Shown: positions 12,523 through 23,527, counted from the first letter of the stretch. The stretch is DNA of 64,000 nucleotides from Erwinia sp. E_sp_B01_1 (GCF_036865545.1 NZ_CP142208.1:4278001-4342000), one strand, 5' to 3'. A program made the numbers and translations. Notes: generated by a model from the sequence alone, not told the origin.

Positions 12523-12723
12523 TTAACTGCCGCTGTGTGCGCTTATCATGTAGTAGATAACCGCTCCTGCCACCACAAGGCCACCGCCAAAACGACGAAG
12601 CAGGGTATCAGGCAGTTGGGTCATCGATGAAATCATCCGGCGCCAGATGCGCGGCAGCAGCATCGGGCCCAGACCCTCTAAAACCAGCACCAGCGCCAGT
12701 GCCATCCAAATGGTTGGGTTCAT
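12523..12723 (-). CDS. yjeT: YjeT, small inner-membrane DUF2065 protein
   Basis: 66 aa with two hydrophobic segments (about residues 5-22 and 46-62) joined by a short basic loop containing PRIWRRMI and RRFGGGLVVAG. This is the DUF2065 pattern of E. coli YjeT, which lies between hflC and purA. Function unknown. The ATG at 12723 is preferred to an in-frame GTG 12 bp upstream: a GGTGGA Shine-Dalgarno lies about 6-8 nt before it and it matches the E. coli N-terminus. A strong hflC terminator lies just upstream, so yjeT must have its own promoter or rely on readthrough. Confidence 0.88.
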   Translation of the reverse strand: MNPTIWMALALVLVLEGLGPMLLPRIWRRMISSMTQLPDTLLRRFGGGLVVAGAVIYYMISAHSGS

Positions 12724-12741
12724 TGTGTTTTCCACCAGAAC

Positions 12742-12770
12742 AAAAAAAGGGGCCGGAATATCCGGCCCCT
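12742..12770 (-). terminator. rho-independent terminator of the hflX-hflK-hflC operon
   Basis: AGGGGCCGGA (12748-12757), loop ATA, TCCGGCCCCT (12761-12770): a perfect 10-bp stem. On the minus strand the stem is followed by seven T. It ends 18 bp from the hflC stop. Confidence 0.9.
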
Positions 12771-12787
12771 GGTTTTATAACAGATTC

Positions 12788-13792
12788 TTAGCGTGTGGCG
12801 TTAGAAGGCGATTTCATAAAGCGGAAGAAATCGCTGTCCGGGCTCAACACCATTACATCCTGGTTGCTGTTGAAGCTGTTTTCATAGGCACGCAGGCTAC
12901 GGATAAAGGCGTAGAAGTCTGGATCCTGGCTGAACGCATCAGCAAACAGTTTCGCCGCTTCGGCATCCCCTTCACCCTGAGTGATCAACGCCTGACGACG
13001 AGCTTCCGCCAGAGTACGTTCAACCTCATAGTCTGCCTGCGCTCTCACCTTCGCGGCTTCTTCCGCACCCTGAGCACGCTGGCTACGGGCTACGGACTCA
13101 CGCTCGGCACGCATACGGGCATAGATCGCATCAGAAACTTCAGTTGGCAGGTTGATCTGCTTGATGCGCACATCCACCACCTGAATACCCAGCGCCGCCA
13201 TACTGTTCGGATTGATAGCGGGTTCATTACCCGTCGTCTCACGCTCTACGCGGGCTGCTGCAGAGGCAATAGCATCATCTGCTGCTGGCGTGGCTAATTC
13301 ATCGTCCTGACCAGCACTACCGGTGTTCAACGCATCACGCACATCCGTGGTCAGACGGCCGCGGGAATCGGTGACGATATCCTTAACGTCCAGGCGACCA
13401 ATTTCAGAACGGAGACGGTCACTGAACTTACGTTTCAGCAGCACTTCAGCTTGAGACACGTCACCGCCGCCAGTAGCGAGGTAGTAACGGCTGAAGTCGC
13501 TGATACGCCATTTGATATAAGAATCAACGATCAGGTCTTTCTTCTCTTTGGTGACGAAACGGTCAGCCTGGTTATCCATAGTCTGGATACGGGCATCCAG
13601 CGACTTCACAGATTCCAGGAACGGGATCTTGAAGTGCAGACCTGGCGCATAAACCAGCGGCTTGTTTTCGTCATCGCGCAGGACCTTACCGAAGCGCATC
13701 ACAATGCCGCGCTGGCCTTCCTGTACCACAAACAGTGACGCGTACAGCACCACCAGCACAACAATCAATACTACGATTAATGGCTTACGCAT
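12788..13792 (-). CDS. hflC: HflC, FtsH protease modulator (SPFH family)
   Basis: 334 aa. One N-terminal transmembrane segment (about residues 4-22) followed by a large periplasmic SPFH/band-7 domain (VVQEGQRGIVMRFGKV onward) and an Ala/Glu-rich coiled coil (EEAAKVRAQADYEVERTLAEARRQ in outline). With HflK it forms a cage around the FtsH protease in the inner membrane and modulates turnover of membrane substrates and lambda CII. It starts 3 bp after the hflK stop and ends before a strong terminator. Confidence 0.97.
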   Translation of the reverse strand: MRKPLIVVLIVVLVVLYASLFVVQEGQRGIVMRFGKVLRDDENKPLVYAPGLHFKIPFLESVKSLDARIQTMDNQADRFVTKEKKDLIVDSYIKWRISDFSRYYLATGGGDVSQAEVLLKRKFSDRLRSEIGRLDVKDIVTDSRGRLTTDVRDALNTGSAGQDDELATPAADDAIASAAARVERETTGNEPAINPNSMAALGIQVVDVRIKQINLPTEVSDAIYARMRAERESVARSQRAQGAEEAAKVRAQADYEVERTLAEARRQALITQGEGDAEAAKLFADAFSQDPDFYAFIRSLRAYENSFNSNQDVMVLSPDSDFFRFMKSPSNATR

Positions 13793-13795
13793 CGC

Positions 13796-15046
13796 TTACT
13801 CTCTCCCTTCGCGCTGGGTATCGTTACGCTGAGCATTTACCCGGCGCTGATCCATGATGTCGTCCGGACTGAACGACGAACTGCCCGTGGCGCGGTCATT
13901 GTTACTGCCCGACGCTGGAGGCATACGCAGTAAACTGCTGCCGCCATCACGGCTGTTGCCAGTAGCTCCGCCAGACTGGCCACGCATGATCTGGTCCAGT
14001 GGCAGCACCATCAGGCTGTTGCCTTTGTCGTTAACCAGCACTTTACGGGTATGACCCAGCACGCGTTCCATGGTTTCGATATAGAGACGTTCACGGGTAA
14101 TCTGCGGCGCAGCTTTATACTCCGGCAGGATACGCGCAAAGCTGTCTACTTCACCCTGGGCTTCCAGAGTGACACGGGCTTTATACGCACGGGATTTTTC
14201 TAAAATTCCCTGCGCATCACCACGTGCACGAGGCAGTTTGTCATTCGCGTAAGCTTCTGCTTCACGAACTGACTGCTCACGGTTTTCACGGGCGGCAATG
14301 GCATCATCGAAGGAGGCTTTCACGTCTTCCGGTGGACGTGCCGTCTGGAAGTTAACGTCCAGCAGCGTGATCCCCATATCGTACGGACGAATGGTCTCTT
14401 CCAGCTCGCGCTGAGTATCGCTACGCACCACGGTACGGCCTTCAGTCAGAATGCGATCCATCGTTGAGCGGCCAATGACGCCACGCAGAGCACTGTCTGT
14501 GGCCTGACGCAGGCTGTCATCTGCGCTGGTGACAGCAAACAGATAACGCTCAGGGTTGGTCACCCGGTACTGCACGTTCATTTCGACGCGCACGACGTTT
14601 TCGTCAGAAGTCAGCATGGTGCCGGAAGCGGAAAGCTCGCGGACTGCTTCAACGTTCACCGCACGAACCTGATCGATGAAAGTCGGTTTCCAGTTCAGGC
14701 CTGGCTCAACCAGATGGCTGAATTTACCAAAGCGTGTTACCACACCGCGCTCAGCTTCTTTGATAGTGTAGAAACCACTCCCGGCCCAAATCACTACCGC
14801 TGCCACAGCAACAATACCGATCAGACGACCACTGCGGCCTGGCGTACGCTGCCCGCCGTTGTTATCGTTTTTACCACCACCGCCAAAACCGCCAAGCTTT
14901 TTGCTCAGCTTACGAAAAATATCATCCAAATCAGGAGGCCCCTTATCGCGCCCTCCCTTATTTCCCCCAGAGTTGCCGCCTTGATTATTGCTGCTTCCCC
15001 ACGGGTCGCGGTCCTGTCCGTTATTCCCGGGCTGATTCCACGCCAT
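13796..15046 (-). CDS. hflK: HflK, FtsH protease modulator (SPFH family)
   Basis: 416 aa. The first 75 residues are cytoplasmic and rich in Gly, Asn and Asp (GNNGQDRDPWGSSNNQGGN), followed by a transmembrane segment (about 77-97) and an SPFH domain beginning IKEAERGVVTRFGKF. The C-terminal tail is Gly/Ser-rich and polar. It is the partner of HflC in the HflKC-FtsH supercomplex. Order hflX-hflK-hflC is conserved; about 70 bp separates hflX from hflK. Confidence 0.97.
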   Translation of the reverse strand: MAWNQPGNNGQDRDPWGSSNNQGGNSGGNKGGRDKGPPDLDDIFRKLSKKLGGFGGGGKNDNNGGQRTPGRSGRLIGIVAVAAVVIWAGSGFYTIKEAERGVVTRFGKFSHLVEPGLNWKPTFIDQVRAVNVEAVRELSASGTMLTSDENVVRVEMNVQYRVTNPERYLFAVTSADDSLRQATDSALRGVIGRSTMDRILTEGRTVVRSDTQRELEETIRPYDMGITLLDVNFQTARPPEDVKASFDDAIAARENREQSVREAEAYANDKLPRARGDAQGILEKSRAYKARVTLEAQGEVDSFARILPEYKAAPQITRERLYIETMERVLGHTRKVLVNDKGNSLMVLPLDQIMRGQSGGATGNSRDGGSSLLRMPPASGSNNDRATGSSSFSPDDIMDQRRVNAQRNDTQREGRE

Positions 15047-15116
15047 GTTTATACTCCATATAATTGTGTGTGCGGTGGTATCCCAAGGCCGGGATACGCG
15101 TGTCAGGCAAAATCAG

Positions 15117-16397
15117 TTAAATAATGTAATCCACCAGCTCCGGCTCCTGTTTACACAGACGGTGCCAGTCAACGATCGGCATACGTATAATCAAACCTAC
15201 GCTACCATCGTCCTCATTCCACTCTTTTTCTATCGCCTGAAGCTGATAAAAACGGCTACGTAACCGCCCTGCTTCTGGCGGCAGACGTAATTCATGCTGC
15301 GCAATTTCACCCGCCAGCCGCTCGGTCAGCGCCTGGAACAGCAGTGAAATGCCTTCCCCTGTCTGGGCTGAAAGCCAGACACGGACCGGTAAATTTTCTT
15401 CATCACGATCGATACGTGGAACAAAATCTTCCAGCATGTCGATTTTGTTCATGACCTGAAGCGTTGGGATCTCATCGGACTCGATCTCTTCCAGCACTTC
15501 TTCCACCGCTTCGATATTTTCATCGACACGCAAATCCGCAGCGTCAATAACATGAATCAGCAGCGTGGCCTGACGAGTTTCCTGCAGCGTGGCTTTAAAC
15601 GCGGCGACCAGGTCATGTGGCAAATGGCGAATGAAGCCTACGGTGTCAGCCAGCACCACTTCGCCCACATCACGAACATCAATCCGACGCAGCGTCGGAT
15701 CAAGGGTGGCGAAGAGCTGGTTGGCGACATAGACATCCGCCGAAGTAATACGGTTAAACAAAGTGGATTTGCCGGCGTTGGTATAGCCTACCAGCGACAA
15801 TGTCGGCACATCAGCTTTGTTACGCGCCTGACGGCCCTGATCGCGTTGCTTTTCAACCCGTTCAAGCCGCGAAAGAATTAAAGTAATGCGGTTACGCAGT
15901 AAACGGCGGTCCGTTTCAAGCTGCGTTTCACCCGGACCACGTAAACCTATCCCACCTTTCTGACGCTCTAAGTGGGTCCAGCCACGGACAAGACGCGTGG
16001 CAAGATGGCGAAGCTGTGCCAGCTCCACCTGCAATTTACCTTCATGGGTACGGGCGCGCTGGGCAAAAATATCCAGGATAAGACCGGTACGATCGATGAC
16101 GCGGCATTCGCAAAGGGCTTCCAGATTACGCTCCTGCGCCGGGCTAAGGGCGTGATCGAACAACACCACTGTAGCGCCACTGGCTTTAACGGCCTCTGCT
16201 ATTTCAACTGCCTTTCCTTCACCGACGAAATATTTGGGATGGGGGGCTTTCCGGCTGCCGGTAATCACACGCAGCGCTTCAACACCCGCAGAAGAGACCA
16301 GGGTTTCGAATTCCTGCAAATCTTCCATATCCCGGTCTTGGGAAAAATAGATGTGTACTAATACGGCCTGCTCACCGGCATCATAACGGTCAAACAA
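15117..16397 (-). CDS. hflX: HflX, ribosome-splitting GTPase
   Basis: 426 aa. An N-terminal HflX domain ([35 protein letters not shown]) precedes a TRAFAC GTPase domain with G1 [10 protein letters not shown]3 DTVGFI and G4 NKID. It rescues stalled ribosomes by splitting 70S particles under heat or antibiotic stress in E. coli. About 200 bp separates it from hfq; that gap holds a perfect 12-bp hairpin, so part of hflX expression probably comes from readthrough of hfq. Confidence 0.96.
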   Translation of the reverse strand: MFDRYDAGEQAVLVHIYFSQDRDMEDLQEFETLVSSAGVEALRVITGSRKAPHPKYFVGEGKAVEIAEAVKASGATVVLFDHALSPAQERNLEALCECRVIDRTGLILDIFAQRARTHEGKLQVELAQLRHLATRLVRGWTHLERQKGGIGLRGPGETQLETDRRLLRNRITLILSRLERVEKQRDQGRQARNKADVPTLSLVGYTNAGKSTLFNRITSADVYVANQLFATLDPTLRRIDVRDVGEVVLADTVGFIRHLPHDLVAAFKATLQETRQATLLIHVIDAADLRVDENIEAVEEVLEEIESDEIPTLQVMNKIDMLEDFVPRIDRDEENLPVRVWLSAQTGEGISLLFQALTERLAGEIAQHELRLPPEAGRLRSRFYQLQAIEKEWNEDDGSVGLIIRMPIVDWHRLCKQEPELVDYII

Positions 16398-16546
16398 ACT
16401 AAAACCTCTCAGAACCTTATTAAACCTGCGACACGGATGGGCGTACTGCGTGAATATCAGATTTTAAATGCACGCCCATAAAAGGGCGGCGATTTTTTGC
16501 GCGAGCTGGCCTCGCTATCCGGCGAAGAGCAGTTCGGGCTGATTGC

Positions 16547-16584
16547 CAGGACGGGGAACCTGAACGAACAGCTTCCCCGTCCTG
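16547..16584 (-). terminator. hairpin between hfq and hflX
   Basis: CAGGACGGGGAA (16547-16558) and TTCCCCGTCCTG (16573-16584), a perfect 12-bp stem with a 14-nt loop just after the hfq stop. No U-tract follows on the minus strand, so it may protect the hfq mRNA end or attenuate rather than terminate fully. Confidence 0.5.
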
Positions 16585-16596
16585 AAAGAGCAGTGA

Positions 16597-16905
16597 TTAC
16601 TCTGCGTCGTCACTCTCTTGCTGAGGCTGAGTAGAAGCCCCCTGGTTACTGCCGTGATGATAGTTGCTGCTTCCGCCACCCGCATTGTTGCTATGGTGGG
16701 AGACCGGACGGGACGGAACAACAGTCGAGATAGCGTGTTTGTACACCATCTGGCTAACAGTGTTCTTCAATAAAATTACAAATTGATCAAACGACTCGAT
16801 CTGACCCTGCAGTTTGATACCATTAACCAAATAAATCGAAACCGGAACACGTTCACGACGCAGCGCGTTTAAGAACGGATCTTGCAATGATTGCCCCTTA
16901 GCCAT
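16597..16905 (-). CDS. hfq: RNA chaperone Hfq
   Basis: 102 aa, as in E. coli. The Sm-fold core is fully conserved: [41 protein letters not shown], and the Sm2 motif with [14 protein letters not shown]. After residue 70 there is a variable tail rich in Asn, Ser, Gly, Gln and acidic residues (ending ESDDAE). Hfq forms a hexameric ring that pairs small RNAs with target mRNAs. It lies about 100 bp downstream of miaA, in the conserved miaA-hfq-hflX order. Confidence 0.99.
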   Translation of the reverse strand: MAKGQSLQDPFLNALRRERVPVSIYLVNGIKLQGQIESFDQFVILLKNTVSQMVYKHAISTVVPSRPVSHHSNNAGGGSSNYHHGSNQGASTQPQQESDDAE

Positions 16906-17006
16906 TCTATCTTTTCCTTATATGCTTGTTGTTTACTACTTAAGAGCATGAACGCTCTGAAAACTGCGTAAAAATTTGCGCACGATAACGCACTAATTGT
17001 ACACAA

Positions 17007-17956
17007 TCACCCAGGCTTCGCACTAAGAACCTGTAACAGGGTCTCGCGGGCTGCTTCGGGTTGTTCGCTGTCAAGCCAGTGAACATCCTTCCAGCCACGC
17101 AACCATGTTATCTGCCGTTTAGCCAACTGCCGGGTCGCGCAAATTCCCCGATAAACCATGTCATCGTAATCGATTTCACCAGCCAGAAATGACCACATCT
17201 GGCGATAACCGACACAACGAATGGAAGGCATGTCCGTATGCAAATCACCTCGTGCGTATAACGCCCGAGCCTCCGCTTCAAATCCTGAGGCTAACATCTG
17301 CTGAAAACGCAGTTCAATACGTTGATGAATGACTTCGCGTTGCTGAGGTGCAATCGCGAACTGGACAACATCGTATGGCAGCGCTTCGCCAGAAGTTTTA
17401 GTCAGTTCCGTTAAAGTTTTACCCGAAATAAAAAAACTTCCAGTGCTCGCGAGAGTCTCTGGGGATCATTCGGATGAATACGATTTCCCGCAACGGGATC
17501 TATCTCACATAATTGACGGTGAAGGGCATCCCAACCCAGTTCACTCGCCTGTTGCTCAATACGCTGACGCACTTCCGGATCGGCCGGGGGCAACGGCGAC
17601 AATCCTTCAAGCAAAGCCTTGTAATAGAGCATGGTGCCACCAACAAGCAACGGAATACGACCGCTTTGGGTAATCTCCGCCATTTCTGCCAGCGCATCCC
17701 GACGAAATTCTGCGGCGGAGTAGGCCTCAGAAGGGTCGCGGATGTCCAGTAAACGATGGGGCGCAAGCTGCCGTTCTTCTGCGGAAGGTTTGGCTGTGCC
17801 AATATCCATACCGCGATAAATCAGAGCGGAATCAACGCTTATCAACTCAACCGGTAGCGTCTGACGTAATGAAATTGCCAGAGCGGTTTTACCGGAAGCC
17901 GTTGGCCCCATCAAAAATATTGCCTTTGGCCGGCCAGCCTTGGATGTTTCACTCAT
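17007..17956 (-). pseudogene. miaA: tRNA dimethylallyltransferase MiaA, interrupted by an apparent -1 frameshift
   Basis: Residues 1-175 (start 17956) match MiaA: P-loop [69 protein letters not shown] and [17 protein letters not shown]. The frame then reads LFRVKL and stops at 17411-17413. The true sequence continues one frame over (ISGKTLTEL and so on) to [17 protein letters not shown] and the stop at 17007. The break lies at a run of seven A (17430-17436, T on the coding strand); eight would restore VFFISGKT and give 316 aa, exactly the E. coli length. MiaA adds the i6 group to A37 of UNN-reading tRNAs. The start overlaps mutL by 8 bp. An assembly error is most likely; a real mutation or polymerase slippage cannot be excluded. 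Confidence 0.9.
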
Positions 17957-19850
17957 GCTTCAGGGCGTTCATCGCCAGTTCAATATCGATGTGCTGTAAT
18001 AATCCAGAAGGTGGCGACTTCATTAACTGCGGACAAAGCCTTTCAACTTCGGCCAGCAATGCAATCGCCTGCGAGTGATTCCAGTGCGGAAGTTCTGCTA
18101 CCGAATGACGCGCTAACCATTGCGCCACCTGCGTTGCGGAGACATCCTGCTGCCGGGCGAGATAGCCTAACAGTTCTGGAATCAAGTTTTGTAAATTTTG
18201 TTGGCGTAATGGTAAAGGTACACCGCGTAGGGTCACATGATGGGCATCAGCCTGCAACTCTATCCCCATCTTGATTAGCAGCCTGGCATGCTGGCCGACG
18301 GCCTCACGCTCTGGCTTATCCATTTTAACCCGAACCGGAATTAATAACGGCTGCGATTTGAGCCCCTCTTCGCCCGGATCTAACTGCGCCTGCTTCAGCC
18401 AACGCTCGGCCACTGGCAGGTTGATCAGTGCCAGTCTTCCGGTGACCTCCAGCAGGGCAAAATGGTCCTGTATCACCGTCAGGACCCGACCAAAACTTTG
18501 GCTATGGCCACTCAGAGGTGGCTCATTAACCTGGGCGGCAGGCTCGCGGACTTTGGGGGTTTCCGGCGTCCGTAACAGTTGCTGATAGACCTTGCCTTCT
18601 TTCTTCTGATAAACAGGCGCCTGATGCTGCCAGTTTGCACCAGAAGCGGCACTGCTTCCTCCTCCGGAGCGGGAGGCAGGCGTTGAACGCTCCCCTGCTC
18701 CTGAAAAAGAGGCCGCTGTTGAACTGCCTCCAGCGCCAGGGGTTTTCGCTGGCGCTGGCACAGAGAAGTGATTGCTGCCCGCCGCCTGACGATTTTCAGG
18801 CTGCCAGCGCTCAGCAGGCGCAGCTGAGTCAACCGCAGGCAGGGTTTCAACTCCTGTTTCCTGCAGCACGCTGACCACGCCCTGATAGATAAAATCGTGC
18901 ACCAGTCGTGACTGATGAAAACGAACTTCATGTTTGGCCGGATGAACATTGACATCCACCTGATGCGGATCGATTTCCAGATAGAGCACGTAGGCTGGCT
19001 GGTGGGAATCGCCGAGCTTGTCCTGATACGCCTGACGAATAGCATGATTGATCAGACGATCGCGCATCATGCGCCCATTCACATAGCAATATTGCAAATC
19101 TGTGATCGCACGGGACCCTGCCGGGTCGGCAACCCATCCCCGCAGAGTCAGATCACCATGCTGCCACTCTATTTCCAGCGCATGATTGAGGAAAGAGGCA
19201 CCACAGATCGCCCCCAGTCTTTTCTCACGCTGGCTGATTTCCGTCACGCCACGATACTGACGGATCAGCTTACCGTTGTGGGTCAGCGAAAATGCCACGT
19301 CAAATCGCGCCAGCGCAATGCGGCGGATAATTTCATCAATATGGGTGAATTCGGTTTTTTCGGTGCGCATGAATTTGCGCCTGGCTGGCGTGTTATAAAA
19401 CAGATCCAGCACTTCCAGCGTGGTGCCCACAGGGTGCGCTGCCGGCTTCAGCGTGACCGCCATATCGCGCCCTTCCGCATAGGCCTGCCAGGCTTCAGTC
19501 TGCGCTTCAGTGCGCGACGTCAGTGTAAGCCTTGCAACCGAGCTGATACTGGCCAGCGCCTCCCCGCGAAAACCCAGGCTCATAATGGCCTCAAGATCGT
19601 CCAGCGAAGTGATTTTGCTGGTCGCATGGCGGGCCAGCGCCATCGACAATTCGTCCTTACCGATGCCGCTGCCGTTATCGCGGATGCGGATCAGCTTAGC
19701 GCCGCCCTTATCGATTTCAATATCAATACGCGTGGCCCCGGCGTCCAGGCTGTTTTCCACCAGCTCCTTGACTACCGATGCTGGCCGCTCCACCACTTCA
19801 CCAGCAGCTATCTGGTTAGCAAGCTGGGGAGGCAAGACCTGAATCGGCAT
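17949..19850 (-). CDS. mutL: DNA mismatch repair protein MutL
   Basis: 633 aa (E. coli 615). The GHKL ATPase motifs are intact: [14 protein letters not shown] (Asn/Glu), DNGSGIG, and [13 protein letters not shown], followed by the transducer domain and [12 protein letters not shown] Ser/Gly/Ala-rich linker (about residues 340-430) leads to the C-terminal dimerisation domain. MutL couples MutS mismatch recognition to MutH and UvrD. No endonuclease DQHA motif is seen, as expected for a MutH-containing lineage. It lies 17 bp after amiB and overlaps miaA by 8 bp. Confidence 0.97.
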   Translation of the reverse strand: MPIQVLPPQLANQIAAGEVVERPASVVKELVENSLDAGATRIDIEIDKGGAKLIRIRDNGSGIGKDELSMALARHATSKITSLDDLEAIMSLGFRGEALASISSVARLTLTSRTEAQTEAWQAYAEGRDMAVTLKPAAHPVGTTLEVLDLFYNTPARRKFMRTEKTEFTHIDEIIRRIALARFDVAFSLTHNGKLIRQYRGVTEISQREKRLGAICGASFLNHALEIEWQHGDLTLRGWVADPAGSRAITDLQYCYVNGRMMRDRLINHAIRQAYQDKLGDSHQPAYVLYLEIDPHQVDVNVHPAKHEVRFHQSRLVHDFIYQGVVSVLQETGVETLPAVDSAAPAERWQPENRQAAGSNHFSVPAPAKTPGAGGSSTAASFSGAGERSTPASRSGGGSSAASGANWQHQAPVYQKKEGKVYQQLLRTPETPKVREPAAQVNEPPLSGHSQSFGRVLTVIQDHFALLEVTGRLALINLPVAERWLKQAQLDPGEEGLKSQPLLIPVRVKMDKPEREAVGQHARLLIKMGIELQADAHHVTLRGVPLPLRQQNLQNLIPELLGYLARQQDVSATQVAQWLARHSVAELPHWNHSQAIALLAEVERLCPQLMKSPPSGLLQHIDIELAMNALKHE

Positions 19851-19867
19851 AAGAATTCCTTGATAGT

Positions 19868-21535
19868 TTAAGAAGCTGGAATGGTCAGCGTCTGTCCAAG
19901 CATGACATTTTGCGATCGCATGTTGTTCGCCTGCTGGATGGACTTCGCACTGACACCGTAATGCACTGCAATGGCGGTTAATGAATCACCCCGCACCACT
20001 CTGTGTCTGACCGGCTTATTCGCTTTTGCCACGCTGGCAGTCTGGCTACCCGCCGGCACTTTCAGCCTCTGACCGACCCATACAACATCCTTTTTCAGCG
20101 TATTCAGCGATCGTAACATCGCCATGCTTACGCCGTAGTGAGCCGCGATGCCGGAAAGCGTCTCTCCCCGCTTTACTACGTGCCGCTGAGTCGCTCCAGT
20201 GTATTGCGTCGTGGCCGGGGCCGGATTGGGTTCTACATTAACCGCCGATGCTGACTGCAAGGGGCGGTTTTCCTCCTTTGGGATGGATTGCAGCGGATGC
20301 GCCAGGAAGTAGTTGCGGAGTCCTTTGTAAATCGACTCGGCAATCTTCTGCTGGTATGCGCTACTGCCAAGCAGTCGCTCCTCCGAAGGATTACTGATAA
20401 AGCCGGTTTCCACCAGCAGGGACGGAATATCTGGTGAGCGCAGAACGCCCAGGCTGGCATGTTCAGGCCGGCGTTTATGCAGCGAACCCACGCGCTGTAA
20501 CTGCGAGATAACCTTTACTGCCACATCATAGCCTACCCGCTGAGAGTGACCGAATTGCAGATCCAGCACCGCCTGGCTCAGATAAGGGTCGGCCTGGCTG
20601 TTAGCCAGCAAATCCCCTGCTCCGCCCAGCAATTCAGACTGTTTTTCATGCTGCTCCAGCCAGCCGGCCATTTCGCTGTTAGCACGACGGTTTGACAGCA
20701 CCCAGACAGATGCGCCGGAAGCGCTGCGGTTTGGTGCCGCATCAGCATGGATGGAGACCAGAACGTTAGCATTCTGCTTGCGGGCAACGTCTGAGCGCCC
20801 CATCACCGAGATAAAGTAGTCGCCATCGCGCGTCATCACCCCTTTAAACATAGGATCGACATTCAGCAACGCTTTCAGTTTACGCGCGATAGCAATAGTG
20901 ACGTTCTTCTCCTTGAGGCCACCAGCGCCTATGGCACCAGGGTCCTGCCCTCCGTGGCCCGCGTCAATTGCCACAATCACTGATTCATCCACTGAACGGG
21001 CTGCACGGCCAGGTGCCGCAACCTCATTACCGCTGCTGACAGCCGTCACCGGATTGCCGCTGAACGGGTTCTCTTTAGGTGCAGAAGAGGAACGGGATGC
21101 CGAACTGACTTCCGCCGGACGACGCTGCGCAGCGGTGGCTGCCGGACGCGTACCGTTGATGGTGAACACCACGTTGTAGTTGTTGCCATTACGCTGGGTT
21201 ACCGCGCGCGTTTTCCCTGACTGGGTCAGTTCAAACACCAGGCGTATACTCTGACTGTCTTTTGGCGTACTTGAGCGAATGCGTTTAACGATGTTTTCAC
21301 CGCTGAAACTCAAAGGAAGCCCCTGCACCACGCCACTTTGACGAATATCCAGCACTACGCGTTCAGGATTGTGCAACGGGAAAAAACCGTAAACAGGCTG
21401 ACCGTTGAAGCTTAGCGTCACTGTCGCTTTATCATCCCCGTTCGAAACCTGGATATCAGATAAATTGGCGGCCAGACTGGTAAATGTGGTGAGTAAAAGG
21501 GCCAGTATCAAACCAAACTTCATGCGCATCCTCAT
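19868..21535 (-). CDS. amiB: N-acetylmuramoyl-L-alanine amidase AmiB with two LysM domains
   Basis: 555 aa from the ATG at 21535, which overlaps the tsaE stop as ATGA; a TTG 6 bp further out is less likely. Signal peptide about 1-23, then an AMIN domain ([18 protein letters not shown]), a variable linker, and the zinc amidase_3 domain with [15 protein letters not shown] (zinc His), [19 protein letters not shown] and [13 protein letters not shown] (catalytic Glu). Two LysM repeats end the protein ([17 protein letters not shown] and [17 protein letters not shown]). It splits septal peptidoglycan and is activated by EnvC in E. coli. E. coli AmiB is 445 aa and has no LysM, so this form probably binds glycan on its own. 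Confidence 0.95.
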   Translation of the reverse strand: MRMRMKFGLILALLLTTFTSLAANLSDIQVSNGDDKATVTLSFNGQPVYGFFPLHNPERVVLDIRQSGVVQGLPLSFSGENIVKRIRSSTPKDSQSIRLVFELTQSGKTRAVTQRNGNNYNVVFTINGTRPAATAAQRRPAEVSSASRSSSAPKENPFSGNPVTAVSSGNEVAAPGRAARSVDESVIVAIDAGHGGQDPGAIGAGGLKEKNVTIAIARKLKALLNVDPMFKGVMTRDGDYFISVMGRSDVARKQNANVLVSIHADAAPNRSASGASVWVLSNRRANSEMAGWLEQHEKQSELLGGAGDLLANSQADPYLSQAVLDLQFGHSQRVGYDVAVKVISQLQRVGSLHKRRPEHASLGVLRSPDIPSLLVETGFISNPSEERLLGSSAYQQKIAESIYKGLRNYFLAHPLQSIPKEENRPLQSASAVNVEPNPAPATTQYTGATQRHVVKRGETLSGIAAHYGVSMAMLRSLNTLKKDVVWVGQRLKVPAGSQTASVAKANKPVRHRVVRGDSLTAIAVHYGVSAKSIQQANNMRSQNVMLGQTLTIPAS

Positions 21536-22008
21536 TGACAACCCTTTTCCATGGCAACCTGCTGAATCATCTTTTCGCCAGCGGCCGAGCAGGCTTTAAG
21601 CTCTGCCTGGCGCGCCTTGCCCTGATAGCTCAGGTGCAGTTCAATATCGGGCACCGGCAGGAACCCCGCTCCCTGCTGTGGCCATTCCACCAGACAGACG
21701 CTATCCCCGGCAAAATAGTCACGGATACCCATGAACTCAAGCTCTTCAGGATCGGCCAGCCGGTACAGATCGAAATGATAAACCTGACGCTCAGGCAGGA
21801 GATAAGGCTCTACCAGCGTGTAAGTCGGGCTTTTTACATTACCCTGATGCCCCAGCGCCTGCAGAAATCCGCGGCTGAAGGTGGTTTTTCCCGCACCCAA
21901 ATCGCCATAGAGATAGATCATTGCCGTACCTTCACAGGTACGGGCCAGGCTGGCTCCCAGGGTCAGGGTTGCCGCTTCATCGGACAATGCAAATACACAG
22001 GTCTTCAT
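21532..22008 (-). CDS. tsaE: TsaE, ATPase of the tRNA t6A synthesis complex
   Basis: 158 aa. P-loop [13 protein letters not shown] near residues 35-47, then [19 protein letters not shown] and CLVEWPQQG, the conserved TsaE (YjeE) blocks. With TsaB, TsaC and TsaD it makes N6-threonylcarbamoyladenosine at position 37 of ANN-reading tRNAs; it is essential in E. coli. Starts as ATGA overlapping the nnr stop and ends as ATGA overlapping amiB, so the three genes are translationally coupled. Confidence 0.96.
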   Translation of the reverse strand: MKTCVFALSDEAATLTLGASLARTCEGTAMIYLYGDLGAGKTTFSRGFLQALGHQGNVKSPTYTLVEPYLLPERQVYHFDLYRLADPEELEFMGIRDYFAGDSVCLVEWPQQGAGFLPVPDIELHLSYQGKARQAELKACSAAGEKMIQQVAMEKGCQ

Positions 22009-23527
22009 TCTTTTCTATTCAGCATCTCAGGATTAACAAACAGATATAGCTCGGAAAACAGATCGGTCGCTAACATGCCTCGCGTGCCATAGCGCACTGA
22101 AACGGCTTCGGCGGCGGCACCGTGAGCTACGCATCCGGCACAGGCTGCATCAAACAGTGAAAGCTTCTGACCTGACAATGCGCCAATGATGCCAGAGAGG
22201 ACATCACCCATGCCGCCAGAAGCCATTCCCGCGTTGCCCACATCGGCAAAGGCTAAATCGCCCGTTTCGCTGGCGATAAGCGTGCCCGCGCCTTTTAATA
22301 CCACCACGCCACCGTAGCGTTTCACCAGTTCTCTGGCGGAATGTAAGCGGTCACTCTCAATATCGCTGGTCTTGCAGTTTAGCAAGCGGGCGGCTTCACC
22401 AGGATGGGGGGTGATAATCCGATTTTGACGTTTATCGGGACTGATTGCCAGCAGGTTAAGCGCATCTGCGTCCCAAAGCATGGGTTTCTGAGAGTTTTCT
22501 ACCTTTTGCAGCGCTTTCTTGCCCCATTCTCCCTGTCCGAGCCCGGGACCGATCACAATCACATCAGCCCATTCCAGCGCCTGATCGATAGCCTGATTAT
22601 TCAGTTCCTGCACCATCAACTCGGGGCGTGCCGTCAGTAAGGGCGTAATGTTGTCTTTGTGAGTAAGCACTCGCACCAGACCTGCTCCAGCCCGCAGCGC
22701 CGCTTCACCGGTCATGCGGATGGCGCCTGCGGTGCCATGGTCTCCGCCAATGATCACCAGCTTACCATTATCGCCTTTATGCGAGGTCGGTCTGCGTGGC
22801 CTGAGCCACCGGGACAACGCAGAAGCGTCGTATCGGGCCATGGGCGCAACCTGTCCCTCAAGCCAGGGATCGAGACTCAGAGCATGGAAATGCAGCTGGC
22901 CGGTGTAATCGCGGGCTTTGCCTGTCAGTAATCCTGGCTTTAACGCGATAAACGTCAGGGTATGCTCAGCATTCATTACCGCACCGGGAGCAGTGCCGTT
23001 AGCAGCCACTAACCCGGAGGGGATATCTACAGCAAACACGGGAGAGGGGTGCTGGTTGGCTTGATCAATCAGCGCGTCATACGGAGCCCTGGGAGGCTGA
23101 TTCAGACCCGTCCCCAATAGCGCATCTACGATAACGTCTACCCGATCTGGCCAGGTAAAGGAGGGATCGTGCGGGGCCCCCCTGCAGCCAGCCAGGCTTC
23201 TCGTGCCTGCGCAGCTTCTTCAGGTAAGGGCTTACTTCCCTCGCAGGCAATAACGGTGACGGTGAGGCCAGCGGAAAGCGCCAGCCGGGCAACGATAAAC
23301 CCATCACCGCCATTATTCCCGTGGCCGCAGAGAATTAGCCAATGCTCGCTCTCCGGCCACAAAGTCCGAAGTTTGTTGAACGCGGCTTCCCCCGCCCGCT
23401 GCATCAATTCGTACAGCGTCAGCCCCAAGGTATCTGCACCTTCACGCTCCAGCGAGGCCATCGCCTCTACAGGCCAGACAGAATAGGGTAAACTGGTGGG
23501 GTTTCTTTGTTTGTTTAGGTTAGTCAT
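22005..23527 (-). pseudogene. nnr: bifunctional NAD(P)H-hydrate repair enzyme Nnr, interrupted by an apparent -1 frameshift
   Basis: The N-terminal epimerase domain (start 23527; LTLYELMQRAGEAAF, LCGHGNNGGDGFIVARLA) runs to about residue 117, then shifts to PRTIPPLPGQIG and stops. The next frame continues WPDRVDVIVDALLGTGLNQPP and the complete ADP-dependent dehydratase domain (RPTSHKGDNGKLVIIGGDHG, VIGPGLGQGEWG, ITPHPGEAARLL, GNAGMASGGMGDVLSG) to 22005. The break is at a run of six C (23177-23182, G on the coding strand); seven restore one frame of 507 aa (E. coli 515). Nnr repairs hydrated NAD(P)H. The start codon overlaps that of the divergent queG. A missing base in the assembly is most likely. 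Confidence 0.9.

Noticed and set aside
22005..23527. Two separate genes for the Nnr epimerase and dehydratase
   Set aside because: The second half has no good start or ribosome-binding site at its first Met, which lies inside the conserved ALLGTGL motif; one added base gives the usual fused protein.
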